Shown: positions 45,396-59,086, numbered from the stretch's first letter. The stretch: 64,000 bases of DNA from CAWIHS01 sp963836005 (GCA_963836005.1 CAWIHS010000006.1:496001-560000), one strand, 5' to 3'. Notes: generated from the sequence alone by a model not told the origin. Numbers and translations are program-made.

Positions 45396-47054
45396 TTATT
45401 CTGCTTTCAGAGCAAGCGTGGATTGCTTCTGGGATTTAAGTTGTGAAATCATATTTTCTGCAGTCAGCTCAAAATCAGGACGGTATTTTTTGGCCAAAGG
45501 TGCAGCATTTGGCAGCGGTACGGTCAGGGGATTACGATGCACTCCGTTAACACGGAACTCATAGTGAAGATGTGGGCCTGTTGCCAGTCCTGAGCTGCCC
45601 ACATAAGCTATGATTTGTCCCTGTTTAACGCGGCTGCCTTTTTTGATTTTTTTATTATAGGCATTTAAATGTGCATACAGCGTTGTATATTCTGAACCAT
45701 GCTGCAGGATAAGGACTCGCCCGTATCCGCCTTTCCTGCCTTTGAAAATAACTTTACCATTACCGGCCGCTTTAACCGGAGTGCCTTTAGAAGCAGCGTA
45801 ATCAACACCTTTATGGGCACGAATCCTATTCAAAACCGGGTGTTTTCTGCGAGCAGAAAAGCGTGAGCTGATGCGGGAAAACTCCACTGGTGTGCGCAAA
45901 AATGCTTTTCGCATACTATAACCCTTGTCAGAATAATAGTCAGTTCTACCTGATGCATCGGTGTATCGAACGGCATAAAAGTTCTTACCCTGATTAACAA
46001 ATTCGGCGGCCAGTATATCTCCTTCAGCAATTTTTTTATCATCTACATATTTTTCTTCATACACCAGTGAAAATGAATCGCCCTTACGAATGTCCAGAGC
46101 AAAGTCTATGTCCCAGCCAAAAAGCCTGGCTAATTTCATGATCATTGCACTACTGAGTCCTGCCTGATTTCCAGCTGCAAACAGTGAGGCGTTTATTACA
46201 CCGGAGGCAAATTGCTGTCTGGTTTCAGTTTCTTTGCTAGTAATTTGAGCGATATAAGATTGCTCTTGTCTGCGGATCACCAGGGTATCAATTTTGTTGA
46301 TAGGGTATCTGAGACCCGTTAGCTGCTTGTTGCTGTCCAGAGTAAAAGCTATTTTTTCATCAGGTTTAATTTTTATTAGCTGTTTGACTTCCGGACCAGA
46401 TTTTAAAATCTTATTAAGAGTTTTAGAACTAATCGATAAGTCTTTGAAAATCTCTGATAAAGTATCACCACGCTTAATGGTTATCACTTTTTCCAGGGCG
46501 GGGGATATGCTGGATTGTAATGCCTTTTCGATGCCCTCAGTAATGGTTTCATCTGATTCAGGCATGTCCTGTCTTGCTCTGACTGAAACAGTGTCCGCCA
46601 GCTCAATGTTTGCCGGTTTGCTGTTTGCATGGAGTGGAATCAGGGACTGAGACAAGCCATTAGCTGTTGCAGGAGCTTCACTGACTAAAAGGGATGTTGC
46701 TTCAGTTATTGACGTAGATAATTCGTTATTACGCTCAGATTGAAGAATGAGTGGTTTATATCCAATTTCGGGTAAGTCAATAGAACTGACATAAGGGCTT
46801 GTATTTTCAGATAAATCAGTATCAGATTTAATCAGGCTTAGGCCGAAATTATGTTGCTCTTGCTGTCTGGAGGGATTATCAGCCAGTTGCTGTAAAAGGG
46901 GAGGATTATTGCTTTTCATGGCAAAAACCACCAAACCGGTGCATAAAAGCATGACTGCACTGGCCGAAAGGAGAAACTTTTTACTATTTCTTTTATGTGT
47001 TGATAGCCTGCATTTTTTGTTATTGTTATTGATTAAAAAAGAATTGTAATTCAC
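45396..47054 (-). CDS. M23 family murein endopeptidase, MepM-like
   Basis: 552 residues. Basic N-terminus with a membrane anchor at about 28-46, a low-complexity linker, a LysM/OapA-like region around 195-250 (ITIKRGDTLSEIFKDL), and a C-terminal M23 domain with zinc ligands in HKGVDYA and GPHLHYEF plus HGSEYTTLYAHL. Cuts D-Ala-mDap crosslinks outside the inner membrane to allow wall growth. The anmK - mepM - tyrS arrangement is conserved in gammaproteobacteria and supports the assignment. Confidence 0.9.
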   Translation of the reverse strand: MNYNSFLINNNNKKCRLSTHKRNSKKFLLSASAVMLLCTGLVVFAMKSNNPPLLQQLADNPSRQQEQHNFGLSLIKSDTDLSENTSPYVSSIDLPEIGYKPLILQSERNNELSTSITEATSLLVSEAPATANGLSQSLIPLHANSKPANIELADTVSVRARQDMPESDETITEGIEKALQSSISPALEKVITIKRGDTLSEIFKDLSISSKTLNKILKSGPEVKQLIKIKPDEKIAFTLDSNKQLTGLRYPINKIDTLVIRRQEQSYIAQITSKETETRQQFASGVINASLFAAGNQAGLSSAMIMKLARLFGWDIDFALDIRKGDSFSLVYEEKYVDDKKIAEGDILAAEFVNQGKNFYAVRYTDASGRTDYYSDKGYSMRKAFLRTPVEFSRISSRFSARRKHPVLNRIRAHKGVDYAASKGTPVKAAGNGKVIFKGRKGGYGRVLILQHGSEYTTLYAHLNAYNKKIKKGSRVKQGQIIAYVGSSGLATGPHLHYEFRVNGVHRNPLTVPLPNAAPLAKKYRPDFELTAENMISQLKSQKQSTLALKAE

Positions 47055-47255
47055 GGATATGCCTCAATTTTTATACTGTAGTAAGATAGCTTGTAATACC
47101 ATTGTTTGCAATAGGTTATGTCGAAAAACAGTACTTTTCTTTAATCATAACTGAAGCTTGCACAAAGTTGTGGTAACCTTGTCTCAATTTTTTTATCCTA
47201 ACCTTGTGAATTCATTAAAATAAAGTGACTGGGGCATTTTGGAGCATATAAATAT

Positions 47256-48455
47256 ATGGCTAGTTTAGAACAATCTCTGGAGATAATTAAGCGTGGTACT
47301 GATGAGGTTTTGCTCGAAGAAGGGCTAATCGAAAAATTAAAATCAGGCAAGCCGTTGACGATAAAAGCTGGATTTGATCCTACGGCCCCGGATCTTCATC
47401 TTGGTCACACGGTGCTGATTAATAAATTAAGACAATTACAGCTGCTCGGTCACGAAGTTAACTTCCTGATTGGTGATTTTACTGGTATGATCGGAGATCC
47501 TACCGGAAAAAATGTCACTCGTAAGCCCCTTACAGAAGACCAGGTGGCAGAAAATGCCAGAACTTATACACAGCAGGTCTTCAAGATCCTGGATGAAGAG
47601 AAGACAAAAGTGGTGTTTAATTCCCAATGGATGGCAAAAATGAATGCAGCTGATCTGATTAAACTGGCATCTAATCAGACTGTAGCTCGAATGCTTGAGC
47701 GTGATGATTTTAATAAACGCTATACAAATGGTCAGCCTATAGCGATACATGAATTTCTTTATCCGTTAATTCAAGGCTATGATTCTGTGGCGCTTAAGGC
47801 AGATATTGAACTTGGAGGCACGGATCAGAAATTTAACCTGCTTATGGGTAGGGAATTACAGAAAATTAATCAGCAGCCGCCTCAGGTGGTTATTACTCTG
47901 CCTATTCTGGAAGGTCTGGATGGTGTGCAGAAGATGTCCAAGTCATTGAATAATTATATTGGTGTTGCGGATAGTCCTGAAGACATGTTCGGTAAAATCA
48001 TGTCCGTCTCTGATGAGTTAATGTGGCGTTATTTTGAGTTGTTGAGTTTCCGGCCGATAGCTGAAATTGAACAATTTAAACGCTCTGTAGCTGAAGGTGA
48101 GAATCCAAGAGACATTAAGTTTCTACTGGCGCATGAGATTATTGTCAGGTTCCATGATGAAACGGCAGCCAGCAGGGCAAAACAAAGTTTTATTGACCGC
48201 TTCAAAAAAGGAAAAATTCCGGATGAAATGGATGAATACAATCTGCTTGCTGAAAATGCTGAATTAGGCATTGCCTATGCGCTCAAAGATTCGAAATTAA
48301 CCAGCAGTAGCGGTGAAGCTATACGCATGATAAAACAGGGAGCGGTTAAGGTTGACGGAAAAAAAATTTCAGATTCCAGGTTGCTGCTGGCAGCAGGTCA
48401 AACTTATGTAATTCAGGTAGGCAAGAGAAAGTTTGCAAGAGTGACTATTTGCTGA
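47256..48455 (+). CDS. tyrS: Tyrosyl-tRNA synthetase
   Basis: 399 residues. Class I motif PDLHLGHTVL (HIGH), KMSKS motif in VQKMSKSLNNYIG, and a C-terminal S4 domain (SSSGEAIRMIKQGAVKVDG). The length and motifs fit the TyrZ-like bacterial type. Divergent from the M23 peptidase gene across about 200 bp. Confidence 0.96.
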   Translation: MASLEQSLEIIKRGTDEVLLEEGLIEKLKSGKPLTIKAGFDPTAPDLHLGHTVLINKLRQLQLLGHEVNFLIGDFTGMIGDPTGKNVTRKPLTEDQVAENARTYTQQVFKILDEEKTKVVFNSQWMAKMNAADLIKLASNQTVARMLERDDFNKRYTNGQPIAIHEFLYPLIQGYDSVALKADIELGGTDQKFNLLMGRELQKINQQPPQVVITLPILEGLDGVQKMSKSLNNYIGVADSPEDMFGKIMSVSDELMWRYFELLSFRPIAEIEQFKRSVAEGENPRDIKFLLAHEIIVRFHDETAASRAKQSFIDRFKKGKIPDEMDEYNLLAENAELGIAYALKDSKLTSSSGEAIRMIKQGAVKVDGKKISDSRLLLAAGQTYVIQVGKRKFARVTIC

Positions 48456-48544
48456 TGAAAAGACCGTAAACATTTTCTCTAATCGCTGCAAAATCCAGGT
48501 TTTTCCGGGTACGAAATAAAAATGACACAAAGGTCCCAAAAGTC

Positions 48545-48572
48545 TTGACGTGCTGATTAAGGCGCGTATAAT
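48545..48572 (+). promoter_or_regulatory. rRNA operon promoter
   Basis: TTGACG at 48545-48550 and TATAAT at 48567-48572 with a 16-bp spacer, typical of rrn P1 promoters. The A/T-rich stretch before it may be an UP element. Lies 90 bp after tyrS and about 450 bp upstream of 16S. Confidence 0.85.
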
Positions 48573-48639
48573 ACACCCTTCATTCAGCGGCGAATTTTAC
48601 TGAAACTGCTGGATAAACAATAAGTTAGCTTATTAAGAC

Positions 48640-48796
48640 GTAACATCTCAATAAGTCCGTGCAAGATCCCCTCCCCCTATCAGGGGGAGGGTTAGGGTGG
48701 GGGTTAAGTGTTTGATTATAGACACAACCCCCATACTGGCCTTCTCCCTGACCGGGGGAAGGAACTTAAACTGCATGGATTTATTGAGAAGTTACA
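48640..48796. repeat. MITE inserted in rRNA leader, 8-bp target duplication
   Basis: 157 bp. The first and last 24 bases are inverted repeats matching at 21 positions, beginning GTAACATCTCAATAA on the left and ending TTATTGAGAAGTTAC on the right. Flanked by ATTAAGAC at 48632-48639 and 48797-48804. The centre (48667-48770) is a G/C-tract foldback like the one at 14313. It lies between the rrn promoter and boxA, so it is transcribed in every pre-rRNA. Confidence 0.9.
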
Positions 48797-48819
48797 TTAA
48801 GACGGGCTAATTTATGACT

Positions 48820-48829
48820 GCTCTTTAAA
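48820..48829 (+). promoter_or_regulatory. boxA antitermination site, 16S leader
   Basis: TGCTCTTTAA, the conserved NusB/NusE recruitment site, about 190 bp before 16S. A second copy precedes 23S at 51540. Confidence 0.88.
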
Positions 48830-48840
48830 AGATAAATCGA

Positions 48841-48862
48841 ACAATTTGTGTGGGTTCTTGTC
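48841..48862 (+). other. 5' strand of 16S processing stem (partner 50648-50669)
   Basis: The 22 bases here are complementary to 50648-50669 with two G-U pairs, enclosing the 16S gene. This is the expected RNase III processing duplex. Confidence 0.85.
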
Positions 48863-49019
48863 GGTCGACGGCCGCTGCCGCAAGGCAGTGGCGGTCAAAA
48901 GATGAAAGAACCTGAACGAAGTCAATAGACGAACTAAGTAAGTTTTACTTAGAGTAATTCACTGGAGATGCAGTTTGGGCGTTGTTATGACCATGAATGG
49001 TGATAATGACAGCAAGATT

Positions 49020-50560
<1,541 letters not shown>

Positions 50561-50699
50561 AAGACGACAGTGAGAAATCAGCAAGAGGCGGCATCATGAG
50601 CGATCATGAAGCGGTTGAAGTGGCTGATGAAGTACACTCAAAGGACGGACAGGGACCCACACAAATTGTTTGATTAATTTGAAGACAGAGAAAGCTTTA

Positions 50700-50775
50700 G
50701 GGGCTATAGCTCAGCTGGGAGAGCGCCTGCCTTGCACGCAGGAGGTCAGGAGTTCGATCCTCCTTAGCTCCACCA
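50700..50775 (+). tRNA. tRNA-Ala(TGC)
   Basis: 76 nt with encoded CCA. Acceptor GGGGCTA / TAGCTCC, D arm GCTC...GAGC, anticodon loop CTTGCAC (TGC), T loop TTCGATC. Normal place in the 16S-23S spacer. Confidence 0.97.
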
Positions 50776-50796
50776 GTATTCATGGAGGTATCCCGG

Positions 50797-50920
50797 TTTT
50801 AACGCCGGATTTTTTTATTAAATCAAGGCGTGTAAAGGATGAGCGAGGGAGCATACCAGGGTATGTGACCGAACGAAGAGTTTACACAACGCAGAGTTAA
50901 TAAAAAAAGACCAGTTAAAA
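50797..50920. repeat. Foldback element between tRNA-Ala and the tRNA-like array
   Basis: Nested inverted repeats: TTTTAAC (50797-50803) with GTTAAAA (50914-50920); TTTTTTTATTAA (50810-50821) with TTAATAAAAAAA (50897-50908); GTGTAAA (50830-50836) with TTTACAC (50881-50887); CATACC/GGTATG at the centre (50852-50865). It ends exactly one base before the first 91-bp unit. No flanking duplication was found. Confidence 0.75.
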
Positions 50921-51011
50921 GGGGCTATAGCTCAGTGGGTTAGCACCCGACAGCCCTGAGCGGATCAAAGGCAGGGTGAGGTTGCTTGCGACAGTCGGCT
51001 AACTAAAACAC
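50921..51011 (+). repeat. tRNA-like 91-bp unit 1
   Basis: Starts GGGGCTATAGCTCAGTGGGTT, ends CTAACTAAAACAC. Identical to units 2 and 3 except base 4 (G instead of T), which makes its first 15 bases identical to the start of tRNA-Ala. The D-stem 3' strand is lost, the anticodon-loop region is enlarged, and no acceptor 3' strand or CCA is present, so it is not a functional tRNA. It can instead fold as GTTAG...CTAAC and CCGAC...GTCGG around CCCTG...CAGGG. Confidence 0.85.
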
Positions 51012-51102
51012 GGGTCTATAGCTCAGTGGGTTAGCACCCGACAGCCCTGAGCGGATCAAAGGCAGGGTGAGGTTGCTTGCGACAGTCGGCTAACTAAAAC
51101 AC
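51012..51102 (+). repeat. tRNA-like 91-bp unit 2
   Basis: Starts GGGTCTATAGCTCAGTGGGTT, sharing the first 15 bases with the real tRNA-Ile 182 bp downstream. It also keeps GCACCC, CCCTGA and GGGTGAGGT of tRNA-Ile, with GACAG and GCGGATCAAAGGCA as extra blocks. Identical to unit 3. Confidence 0.85.
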
Positions 51103-51193
51103 GGGTCTATAGCTCAGTGGGTTAGCACCCGACAGCCCTGAGCGGATCAAAGGCAGGGTGAGGTTGCTTGCGACAGTCGGCTAACTAAAACAC
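51103..51193 (+). repeat. tRNA-like 91-bp unit 3
   Basis: Identical to unit 2; runs directly into the intact tRNA-Ile gene with no spacer. Confidence 0.85.
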
Positions 51194-51270
<77 letters not shown>

Positions 51271-51539
51271 GATTTTACTCATTTTGAAGGTTTAGCGCGG
51301 CTCATGTGCATTGGCATATCAGACGGCGCAAAAAATCCAAACTGAATAAAATTAAGTGCTCTTAACGAATGTAAGTGCTTTTACGCACGAAAGCAACGCA
51401 CAAAAAGTTTTTTCTTGGACAATCCAATCTCTTTAAACGGAGACCGTAAGACGGATTAAGTATAGCCACTGAAGGGAAGCAACACCGTGGAAATAGTTAA
51501 TCCATTTTAAATGGATTAGAATTAACCGGAGACGGTTAA

Positions 51540-51549
51540 TGCTCTTTAA
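51540..51549 (+). promoter_or_regulatory. boxA antitermination site before 23S
   Basis: TGCTCTTTAA followed by CAATTCGGGAAG, the second boxA of the operon. The rest of 51271-51824 is spacer RNA with no gene. Confidence 0.85.
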
Positions 51550-51824
51550 CAATTCGGGAAGTAAAACAACGCAAAGTATCTAAAGGGTGCGAAGCAGTGC
51601 TGTTGTGATGACAGGGCAGCTGAACACTTTTAGGGTATGCGTCTACAAGCATGATACGCGGCCTCTGAGCGTAAGCGAGGGGGCCGGGTATCGAAGTTCA
51701 ATTGTAGAAATAAAGTTCTTAACTTAAACGTTAACAGCGTTAAAAAGAAAGTAACAAAGCGATCTTTATGTATTTCAGTGTTCGTATTCTCGAAGTCAAA
51801 AGGCGAGAGTATTTTGAGATATAT

Positions 51825-54717
<2,893 letters not shown>

Positions 54718-54861
54718 TATATCGCAAAGTACTTTCTCAGCCCAGGCGGGCTAAGCGAGTAAGAACGAAACAGGCTATAACGACGCTTGTAACGCAAACA
54801 CGTTGTTTGACTTCCCCTATTGCAGCGCGCTGACTCACGCTCAGTGTTCTGATAACGCTTT

Positions 54862-54977
54862 TCTGGCAGCCATAGAGACATGGAACCACCCGATCCCATC
54901 CCGAACTCGGAAGTGAAACGTGTCATCGCCAATGATAGTGTGGGGTTTCCCCATGCGAAAGTAGGTCACTGCCAGGT
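54862..54977 (+). rRNA. rrf: 5S ribosomal RNA
   Basis: Begins TCTGGCAGCCATAG and ends GGTCACTGCCAGG, the paired termini of helix I, with ATCCCGAACTCGGAAGTGAA in the middle. About 116 nt; ends approximate. Confidence 0.93.
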
Positions 54978-54986
54978 TTATTTTTT

Positions 54987-55028
54987 AAAAAGCCCCTTCA
55001 TTTAATCAATGACGGGGCTTTTTTTTGG
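54987..55028 (+). terminator. rRNA operon terminator
   Basis: AAAAGCCCC, a loop, GGGGCTTTTTTTT: GC stem with a long T tract 10 bp after 5S. Confidence 0.95.
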
Positions 55029-55299
55029 GGGTGCCGTTAACCTGGCAACTCTGGCAGCATCGACCCTCATTGAACCCTTAAACCTAAAAAAATCAGTTAA
55101 ACCTACTGCGAGCGTCTAATACACTGAATCTTCAAGACTTTCCAGAACATTTTGAACTCACCCGTAGGGTGGCTACGAATAAGTCCAAAATAACCTGTAA
55201 ATTATTGAATCTTCAGCACCTTAATCGCTCTCGCTACGATTGAACTGATTATTTTAGGTTAAATAATTTATATTTAGATACGCTAAGCGCTTACGATTA
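55029..55299. other. Intergenic region between rrn terminator and dam
   Basis: AT-rich with no ORF, RNA gene or clear repeat that I can recognise. Convergent 3' ends meet here. Confidence 0.5.
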
Positions 55300-56121
55300 T
55301 TATTTAAAAAGCGCCAGTACTTCAGATGCCTGTTCCCTCTGATCCCCTTTGCAGCTGATACTTCTTCTGACACTGAAAGTAGAAAGTTGGGCGTTTTTGT
55401 AGATTTCCCGGGTAAATTCAGTCAGGTGATTGGAAATTATAACTGGAATCCCTCTTGCAGCCGTTTCTTCAGCCAGTTGAGCCAATCGCTCCTGCTGCTG
55501 CAGGCTGAACCCGTTTTTTACATATTGAAACGACTGATTACTGGCATTGGATGTGACATAAGGTGGATCACAGTAAACAATATCTTCCCGCTCTGTATTA
55601 GTTAAAGTTGTTTCGAAATCTTGTTCAATAAACTCGGCATTTTTGGTTTTCAGTAAAAAATCAAGTAGGTAAGCTTCTGGAAAAGCCACTTTTTTATATT
55701 TACCAAAAGGTACATTAAACCCACCACTGGAGTTATAGCGACAAAGACCATTGTAACCATGTTTATTCAGATAGAGAAACACGGCTGCTCTTTGTCTCTG
55801 ATCCTGGGTTTCATTAAAAAGTGTTCTGAATTTATAATATTGTTCAGCATTATTGTTTTCGGGAATAAAGTACTGGCTACAGTAATCTATAAAATCACGA
55901 CCTTCTTTTTGTAGCAGTGAAAAGATATTAATAACATCTCTGTTTGTATCGGCGATCAAATTTTCTTGATAATCTGTATTAAGAAAAACGGTTGCAGAAC
56001 CGCAAAAGGGTTCGACTAGTCGTTTCCCTTCGGGTAGAACTGCTTTTATGCGGTCAATAATTTGTCGTTTACCGCCTGCCCATTTTAAAAATGAGACTTT
56101 TGGTTTTTGTTTGTCTTTCAC
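55300..56121 (-). CDS. dam: DNA adenine methylase (Dam-type, GATC expected)
   Basis: 273 residues. AdoMet motif FLKWAGGKRQIIDRI at 9-23, VEPFCGSATVFLNTDY, and the catalytic DPPY in VYCDPPYVTSN at about 180. The class and length fit Dam-type orphan methylases; no restriction gene is adjacent. Specificity for GATC is inferred. Its start overlaps the argA stop by 4 bp. Confidence 0.88.
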   Translation of the reverse strand: MKDKQKPKVSFLKWAGGKRQIIDRIKAVLPEGKRLVEPFCGSATVFLNTDYQENLIADTNRDVINIFSLLQKEGRDFIDYCSQYFIPENNNAEQYYKFRTLFNETQDQRQRAAVFLYLNKHGYNGLCRYNSSGGFNVPFGKYKKVAFPEAYLLDFLLKTKNAEFIEQDFETTLTNTEREDIVYCDPPYVTSNASNQSFQYVKNGFSLQQQERLAQLAEETAARGIPVIISNHLTEFTREIYKNAQLSTFSVRRSISCKGDQREQASEVLALFK

Positions 56122-57458
56122 AAGTTTTTAATATAAATGGCAGAATTACGTTGATAATTATAAAGATGGCGTTTTTCTGCAGGAAGCTTGCTCAGACTTG
56201 ATTTCTCAAACCCCTGCTCGGCAAACCAGTGACTGGCCTGCGTAGTTAATATGAATATTTGTTTCAGACCCAGTTGTTGTGCCTGCCTGCAAATATATTC
56301 AAATAATTTATTGCCGCGTCCCTGGGAGCGATATTCAGCAGCGATGGCAAAACAGGCAAGTTCAGCCTGCTGGACTATCGCTTGAATATTTTCTACAGGA
56401 TATAACGCTGCACAGCCAATAATCGTATTTTCCCGTTCAATAACATAAAAATTATCTATTTCGGTTTCAAGCACATCTCTGGAACGCTTAACCAGTTGCC
56501 CTTTTTTTTCCAAAGGCGCGATCAACGCAATGATCCCATTGACGTCTTCCACCGTAGCAACGCGAATTTCATCAAGAAAATCACTGCTGACCATGGTGCC
56601 AATACCAGTATTTGTGAATAGTTCAATGAGCAAAGCACCATCAGTTTTACGATCAATAATATGGATTCGGTTTATACCTTGATTACCTGCGGTAATAAAT
56701 CGTTCATAATGCCTGCTGGTTTCGCTGTCAGGTTCTAATTCCTCAATAATAGCTTCAAGTTCTTTGGTAGTTATTTCATTGATAAGTATGTTGTCCTGGT
56801 TATAGATACCGGTGCTGTCATCAACAAAAATAAGTTTGTCAGCTTTTAACGCAATGGCTGTCTGAGTGGCTAGGTCTTCGCCGTTGAGGTTAAATGTTTC
56901 CCCAGTCGTTGAATATCCAATGGGTGACAAAAGCACCACTCCATCTTCATGCAGTGACTGCTTGATTGACTGGGTGTCAATACTGCGTACCTCTCCAGTG
57001 TGCTGGTAATCTATACCATCAATAATTCCCAGGGGTTTTGCAATAACAAAATTGCCTGAGATAATATTGATAGCAGAACCCGCCATGGGGGTATATTTAA
57101 GGCTGGTTGAGAACAGCGCTTCAATGTCAAAACGGATATAACCGGAAACTTCCTTAATCACCTGCATGTCAGCCGCATCGGTTACTCGTAAACCCTGTGA
57201 ATAGCTGGAAGGCGACTGACTCTGCTGTAGTCTGGCTTCAATTTGTGAGCGGGCGCCATGAACCAGTACCAGCTTTATTCCCAGACTCTGAAGCAAGGTT
57301 ATATCATGCACCAGTGACGGAAATTCATTGTCGGCCAGGACATCACCGCTGAAATAAATCACAAACGTTTTTTGTCTGAATGCATTGATATAAGGCGCTG
57401 CATTTCGAAACCAGTTAACGCAACTTATACCGCTATAAACTTCCGTATCTGCTTGAGT
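56118..57458 (-). CDS. argA: N-acetylglutamate synthase ArgA
   Basis: About 446 residues from the ATG at 57458; the frame is open 31 codons further, but E. coli ArgA aligns from this point (VNWFRNAAPYINAFRQKTFVI). N-terminal amino-acid-kinase domain (LVLVHGARSQIEARL; GSAINIISGNFVIAKPLG), C-terminal GNAT domain (ACFAIAAEYRSQGRGNKLFEYI). Acetylates glutamate as the first step of arginine synthesis; argC is at 40 kb. Divergent from the symporter with an 80-bp spacer. Confidence 0.93.
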   Translation of the reverse strand, partial: TQADTEVYSGISCVNWFRNAAPYINAFRQKTFVIYFSGDVLADNEFPSLVHDITLLQSLGIKLVLVHGARSQIEARLQQSQSPSSYSQGLRVTDAADMQVIKEVSGYIRFDIEALFSTSLKYTPMAGSAINIISGNFVIAKPLGIIDGIDYQHTGEVRSIDTQSIKQSLHEDGVVLLSPIGYSTTGETFNLNGEDLATQTAIALKADKLIFVDDSTGIYNQDNILINEITTKELEAIIEELEPDSETSRHYERFITAGNQGINRIHIIDRKTDGALLIELFTNTGIGTMVSSDFLDEIRVATVEDVNGIIALIAPLEKKGQLVKRSRDVLETEIDNFYVIERENTIIGCAALYPVENIQAIVQQAELACFAIAAEYRSQGRGNKLFEYICRQAQQLGLKQIFILTTQASHWFAEQGFEKSSLSKLPAEKRHLYNYQRNSAIYIKNL

Positions 57459-57538
57459 CATTTTCAAATAGAACTTGTTGCTAAGAACCTGTATTCTAGC
57501 ATTAAATCTGTTTAGTCTATCACCCGGAACGAAAAAAG

Positions 57539-59086
57539 ATGTCATTATCATCTCTGGACTTGATCACTTTAGTTATCTATTTATTGCTGGTACTGGGAAT
57601 CGGCATCTATTTCTCAAAAAAAAATACCAGTACTGAAGAATATTTTCTTGGCGGGCGGTCATTTTCCGGGTGGGTTATCGGTTTAAGCCTGGTTGGAACT
57701 TCTATCAGTTCCATCACTTTTCTGGCTTATCCTGGTGATGCCTATAAAACAGCCTGGTTACGTTATCTGCCAAACCTGATGTTGCCCATAGCCGTTTTGA
57801 TAGCTGCATATGTGTTTCTGCCCTTTTTTCGGCGTGGCAAAACGATAACGGCTTATGAATATCTCGAGCGTCGTTTCGGACCTTCAATAAGAATTTATGG
57901 TGCGATGACCTTTATTATTGGTCAGCTGGTACGCATCAGCCTGATCCTTTACTTACTGGCTTTGCTGATCCAGGAACTGACAGGGCTGGATACCACAGTT
58001 TCTATTTTACTCGGGGGAATATTTGTGGCTATCTATACTATTATCGGCGGAATTGATGCCGTTATCTGGACTGATGTGTTGCAGACCATTGTGCTGGTAT
58101 TAGGTGGAATACTATGTCTGGTCGTTATCGTAATTAAATTGCCGGGAGGTTTTGAGCAAATTATTAATGTAGCTGGTGAACATGGTAAATTTGCCCTGGC
58201 TGAATTACGCAATGGTCAACTGGAACCGGTGCACTGGTCATTGTCCTTACAGGATAAAACCGGGACTATGCTGTTGTTACTGGGCTTGACCGCATGGCTG
58301 ACTGAATACAGTGCTAATCAAAATACAGTGCAGCGTTTTTGCGCTTCCAAAAGTGATAAGGATGCTCGACAGGCCATGTTCGTATGCGCATGCTTCAGTT
58401 TGCCTATCTGGGCTTTTTATATGTTTCTGGGTACCTCTCTGTATGTTTTTTTTCAAATTTTTCCTGTAGAAGCAGCTCAACAGATGCTCACGGGAGAGCA
58501 AAAAGCAGAGCAGATATTACCTTATTTTATTAATCATTATCTGCCGGCAGGCATTGCGGGCATAGTAATTGCTGCTGCACTGGCGGCCGCCATGTCATCC
58601 CTTGATTCGAGTATCAATGCTATTGCTACAGTCAGTATTGTGGATATTTATCGGCGTTTTCAAAAATACACTCAAGAAGATGAGCATTATTTAAAAATTG
58701 CTAAATGGATCGCTGCCGTTACTTCATTGATCATGATATTTGGGGCAATTTTACTCATGAATGCTGAGACAAAAACTTTACAGGATACCGCGACCATTCT
58801 GGTTTCTATTTTGTCTGGAGGGATCCTGGGAGTCTACCTGCTGGGATTTTTTACTACGCGTGGCGATGCTCGGGCAGTCTGGTGCGGCCTGCTTCTAACC
58901 GCATTATTCACTGCCTGGACAGTGCTCTCAAACAGAGGTTTGTTAGCGGAATCTTTAGCTATAACTTTTGAACTCTACTATACGGCCATTATTGCTAACT
59001 TTATTATGTTTATGAGCGGCTTTGTCATTGGCCGGTTAATATTTAAAAGTGATTCATCTGTCCGGGAATACAGCATCTGGAAATAG
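57539..59086 (+). CDS. Sodium:solute symporter, SSS family
   Basis: 515 residues with about 13 hydrophobic helices. The SSS pattern is clear: EEYFLGGRSFSGWVIGLSLVGTSISS near the N-terminus (sodium site), TVSILLGGIFVAIYTIIGGI and AALAAAMSSLDSSINAIATV (second sodium-site region). Substrate not identifiable; the family covers sugars, amino acids and organic acids. Confidence 0.9.
   Translation: MSLSSLDLITLVIYLLLVLGIGIYFSKKNTSTEEYFLGGRSFSGWVIGLSLVGTSISSITFLAYPGDAYKTAWLRYLPNLMLPIAVLIAAYVFLPFFRRGKTITAYEYLERRFGPSIRIYGAMTFIIGQLVRISLILYLLALLIQELTGLDTTVSILLGGIFVAIYTIIGGIDAVIWTDVLQTIVLVLGGILCLVVIVIKLPGGFEQIINVAGEHGKFALAELRNGQLEPVHWSLSLQDKTGTMLLLLGLTAWLTEYSANQNTVQRFCASKSDKDARQAMFVCACFSLPIWAFYMFLGTSLYVFFQIFPVEAAQQMLTGEQKAEQILPYFINHYLPAGIAGIVIAAALAAAMSSLDSSINAIATVSIVDIYRRFQKYTQEDEHYLKIAKWIAAVTSLIMIFGAILLMNAETKTLQDTATILVSILSGGILGVYLLGFFTTRGDARAVWCGLLLTALFTAWTVLSNRGLLAESLAITFELYYTAIIANFIMFMSGFVIGRLIFKSDSSVREYSIWK

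Noticed and set aside
50921..51193. Three direct repeats read as a CRISPR array
   Set aside because: The units are 91 bp, contiguous, with no variable spacers and clear tRNA-derived sequence.
50921..51193. Units as three additional functional tRNAs
   Set aside because: No 3' acceptor strand, CCA, T loop or D-stem partner is present in any unit.
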